Of a DNA stretch of 8,859 nt, positions 7,134 to 8,859 are shown piece after piece; positions within the stretch are counted from its first letter, which is position 1, and each line of letters begins with the position of its first letter. The position numbers were made by a program, and so were the translations under genes. The notes beneath the pieces are model-generated. The model saw only the letters and a program-made list of their open reading frames with translations, did not search any database and was not told the DNA's origin. Origin of the DNA: Nitrospinota bacterium (GTDB taxonomy: Bacteria; Tectomicrobia; Entotheonellia; J063); assembly GCA_003696125.1 (NCBI GenBank), contig RFHZ01000618.1, forward strand, positions 1-8,859, written 5' to 3'.

Positions 7134-7505
7134 TTATTCCTGGACAACCGATTTGATCCACTCCAGATCTCCCTTGGCCCATGCATAGGCAAAACCGAGG
7201 AGAAGGATAAACAGGAAGACCATCATTTCGATAAAGCCGAACCATCCGAGGCGCTTGAAGAGGATACCCCAGGGGTACATGAAGAGGATCTCTACCTCGA
7301 AGAGGATAAAGACCAGCGCCACGATATAGAAGCGCGGATTAAACTGCTGCCAGAGGTACCCTTCCGATTCCTCACCACACTCGTACGGTGTATACTTGGC
7401 CTCCTGGATCACCGTTGGTCGAAGCAGACTGCCGATAAAGAGATTGGCGACCACAAACACCGCGCCAAAGAGCAGAAAGATCAATACCGCCAGATAGCCG
7501 ATCAC
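7134..7505 (-). CDS. nuoA: NADH-quinone oxidoreductase (complex I) subunit A
   Basis: A 123-residue membrane subunit with three transmembrane helices (about 3-25, 57-80 and 88-110), the equivalent of mitochondrial ND3. The loop after helix 1 has KYTPYECGEESEG (37-49). Its C43 corresponds to the ND3 loop cysteine known to report the active/deactive state of mitochondrial complex I. Helix 2 carries the family motif RFYIVALVFILFEVEILFMY (58-77) followed by PW, with acidic residues E70 and E72. The start is GTG with GGAGGAG 6 bases upstream. It is the first gene after a good promoter and is followed by nuoH. The expected next gene, nuoB, is not here. NuoA and NuoH touch each other in the complex, so the pairing is sensible even though it is detached from the rest of the operon. 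Confidence 0.97.
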   Translation of the reverse strand: MIGYLAVLIFLLFGAVFVVANLFIGSLLRPTVIQEAKYTPYECGEESEGYLWQQFNPRFYIVALVFILFEVEILFMYPWGILFKRLGWFGFIEMMVFLFILLLGFAYAWAKGDLEWIKSVVQE

Positions 7506-7555
7506 TCTTTTCTCCTCCCCAGACTCCTGCCTTTCCTGCTGATGTGCCGTTTCGT

Positions 7556-7573
7556 TTACACAAAAAACCTCCT
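7556..7573 (-). promoter_or_regulatory. Start-stop unit (SD + GTG-TAA) in the nuoA leader
   Basis: Read on the minus strand, AGGAGG (7573-7568), a six-T spacer (7567-7562), GTG (7561-7559) and an immediate TAA (7558-7556) form an ideal initiation site directly followed by a stop. It lies in the leader between the nuoA promoter and the nuoA start. It could hold ribosomes or control leader accessibility, or be a coincidence. Confidence 0.25.
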
Positions 7574-7598
7574 GCCATCAGGGTCGCTTATCCTGTCT

Positions 7599-7627
7599 AC
7601 TATAATGAAAGTCTCCAGGAAAATCAA
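7599..7627 (-). promoter_or_regulatory. nuoA: Sigma70-like promoter of nuoA-nuoH
   Basis: On the minus strand TTGATT (7627-7622, four of six consensus bases) and TATAGT (7604-7599, five of six) are 17 bases apart. The start of transcription would be near 7592, giving a leader of roughly 87 bases. The -35 box overlaps the TGA stop (7624-7626) of the upstream methyltransferase gene. Confidence 0.55.
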
Positions 7628-8280
7628 GTGAAAATTCCCCGTCTTTCCCCTGCTCCCTTCTTGCGCATCAGGAGCCGCCACTGCCGTTTTTGTTCCTTCT
7701 GGAGAACCTCGAATCCATGCACAAGGTGCTCCAGTTCAGAGGGAGAGGTGAAGTGATGAGGGATCCCTGCCTCTGTCCCTCTGGCATAGACAAAGGTGCC
7801 CGGCTCGATCTCTTCCCCCTGCATCTGGTCTTGGGCCTCAGAAGACCAGAAATTGACGTAAAAGAGCCCTCCGGCAGCCAGGACCCGATAGACTTCGCGA
7901 AAGGTACGCTCCATGGTTGCCAGCGTGCCGTGATGGACAACACAATAGCTGAGCACCAGATCGAAGCAGGCGTTCCGGTAAGGGAGGGCGGTGATGTCGG
8001 CCAGGAGGAGGGAGACCGGCACGCCCTCCTGCGCCAGCCAGCGCTGGCAGTAGGTTATGGCCTGCGGGGAGTTATCGACTCCATGCACCTCGAATCCGCG
8101 TTGGGCCAGGAAGAGGGTATGACGACCCAGACCACAGCCCAGATCCAGGACACGGCGCACAAAAGGGTACCCCTTCTGTACCTGGGCGATGAGGCCCTGG
8201 ACCGTGGGATCGGGTCGCAGCCAGCGGGTCCGGTCGGGGTGTTCCTGCCAGTATTGATCCCAGCGCTTTGACGTAAGCAT
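7624..8280 (-). CDS. Class I SAM-dependent methyltransferase
   Basis: A 218-residue soluble enzyme with a Rossmann-type methyltransferase fold. Motif I, VLDLGCGLGRH (44-54), binds SAM. D69 in VHGVDNS ends the second strand and should contact the ribose. LLADITALPY (92-101) gives the residue next to the adenine. FDLVLSYCVVHH (106-117) and EVYRVLAAGGLFYVNFW (129-145) are the later core motifs. This layout fits the broad Methyltransf_11/25 group, and the acceptor substrate cannot be read from the sequence. The tail (about 190-218) is basic. The ATG is supported by AAGGAG 4 bases upstream. It starts 27 bases after the dehydratase gene on the same strand, so the two probably form one transcript. 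No terminator is seen before the nuoA promoter, which begins inside its last codons. Confidence 0.92.
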   Translation of the reverse strand: MLTSKRWDQYWQEHPDRTRWLRPDPTVQGLIAQVQKGYPFVRRVLDLGCGLGRHTLFLAQRGFEVHGVDNSPQAITYCQRWLAQEGVPVSLLLADITALPYRNACFDLVLSYCVVHHGTLATMERTFREVYRVLAAGGLFYVNFWSSEAQDQMQGEEIEPGTFVYARGTEAGIPHHFTSPSELEHLVHGFEVLQKEQKRQWRLLMRKKGAGERRGIFT

Positions 8281-8307
8281 GATTCTCCTTTTTCCTGTCC
8301 TGATCGC

Positions 8308-8859
8308 TCAGGGAGAAGCGGTAGGTTTGGGGTTTCGTCCATCCAGGAGACCGGCCAGTACCGGGAGGTCGATGTTGCCCCCACTGAGTATACAGACAAC
8401 GTTGCGTCCAGGCAACCGGATCTTGGAGGCCAGGAGGGCAGCCACTCCCACCGCTCCCCCACCTTCCACCACCAGGTGATGGGTGGCGAGAAGGAAACGG
8501 ATGGCCTGGGCGATTTCTGCCTCGCTGACCAGGTACACCTGGTCTACGTAGCGCTGGACCAGGGAGAAGGTGTAACGATTGGCGAGATCAATCCCTCCCA
8601 CCAGGGCATCGGCCAGGGTCTCCTGATCGGGAAGGGTGACCGGGTGGCCGGCCTGCAGCGAGTGGTACATCACCGGGCTCCGTTCCTGCGACACCCCGAT
8701 TACCTGGATGCAAGGATTAATCGTCTTCAGTGCGAGGCCGATCCCGGCGATCAACCCTCCTCCAGACAGGGGCACGATGACCGTATCCAGGTCCGGCCAC
8801 TCTTCCAGGATCTCCAGGCCTATGGTCCCCTGCCCTTCGATGATCCAGGGGTCATCAAA
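8308..8859 (-). CDS. Threonine/serine dehydratase-type PLP enzyme, C-terminal part (start outside window)
   Basis: The frame runs off the right edge. The first visible residues are FDDPWIIEGQGTIGLEILEE and the GTG at 8775 is internal, so this is the last 183 residues of a protein that should be about 310-330 long. It matches fold-type II PLP enzymes. PLSGGGLIAGI (8743-8775) is the glycine loop that holds the PLP phosphate, VVEGGGAVGVAALLAS is a conserved core helix, and CILSGGNID (near 8371-8397) carries the Ser that contacts the pyridine nitrogen. The lysine that forms the Schiff base would lie upstream. The protein ends just after the catalytic domain with no ACT regulatory domain, as in catabolic TdcB-type threonine deaminases. 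Serine racemase/dehydratase and EutB-like enzymes are close alternatives, so no gene symbol is given. Confidence 0.9.
   Translation of the reverse strand, partial: FDDPWIIEGQGTIGLEILEEWPDLDTVIVPLSGGGLIAGIGLALKTINPCIQVIGVSQERSPVMYHSLQAGHPVTLPDQETLADALVGGIDLANRYTFSLVQRYVDQVYLVSEAEIAQAIRFLLATHHLVVEGGGAVGVAALLASKIRLPGRNVVCILSGGNIDLPVLAGLLDGRNPKPTASP

Noticed and set aside
7372-7578. Minus-strand ORF starting in the nuoA leader and running out of frame into nuoA
   Set aside because: It overlaps nuoA by over 130 bases in another frame and has no recognisable motif, while nuoA has a strong SD and full family signatures.
8308-8775. GTG at 8775 as the start of the dehydratase gene
   Set aside because: The frame continues to the window edge with conserved family sequence (FDDPWIIEGQGTIG), and the GTG encodes a Val just before the PLP-binding glycine loop.

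Overview
The window comes from a free-living bacterium with fairly GC-rich DNA (mid to high 50s % by eye). It uses ordinary Shine-Dalgarno (SD) sites, sigma70-like promoters and respiratory complex I. The phylum cannot be named from this sequence. No phage, transposon, CRISPR array, tRNA or rRNA is visible. Gene spacing is tight throughout, which looks like resident chromosome.

Layout, left to right. (1) Bases 1-887, plus strand: the 3' part of a radical SAM/SPASM gene cut by the window edge. (2) Bases 884-4143, minus strand: a 36-codon small ORF coupled by an ATGA overlap to a 1050-residue membrane-bound hybrid histidine kinase (extracytoplasmic sensor, GAF, GAF, PAS, HisKA, HATPase, receiver). 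Its stop codon shares the four bases CTAG with the stop of the radical SAM gene. (3) Bases 4144-4453: a 310-base divergent intergenic region with promoter-like elements. (4) Bases 4454-5137, plus strand: a cut-down DnaJ-like J-domain protein. (5) Bases 5148-7505, minus strand: nuoA, nuoH, a 108-residue coiled-coil protein and an OsmC-family protein, with a good promoter in front of nuoA. (6) Bases 7624-8859, minus strand: a threonine/serine dehydratase-type PLP enzyme, cut by the window edge, followed by a class I methyltransferase.

How the genes may work together. NuoA and NuoH are two contacting membrane subunits of complex I, found here without nuoB-G or nuoI-N. The complex must therefore be encoded in several places, if it is complete. 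The kinase probably senses an extracytoplasmic or redox cue. It has no response-regulator gene beside it, so its target is unknown. The J-domain protein and the OsmC protein (peroxide or thiol chemistry) are convergent neighbours with stress-type roles, but no shared regulation is visible. No complete new system is evident. The observations most worth checking are the coupled small ORF ahead of the kinase, the reduced DnaJ, the isolated nuoA-nuoH pair, and a GTG-TAA start-stop unit in the nuoA leader.
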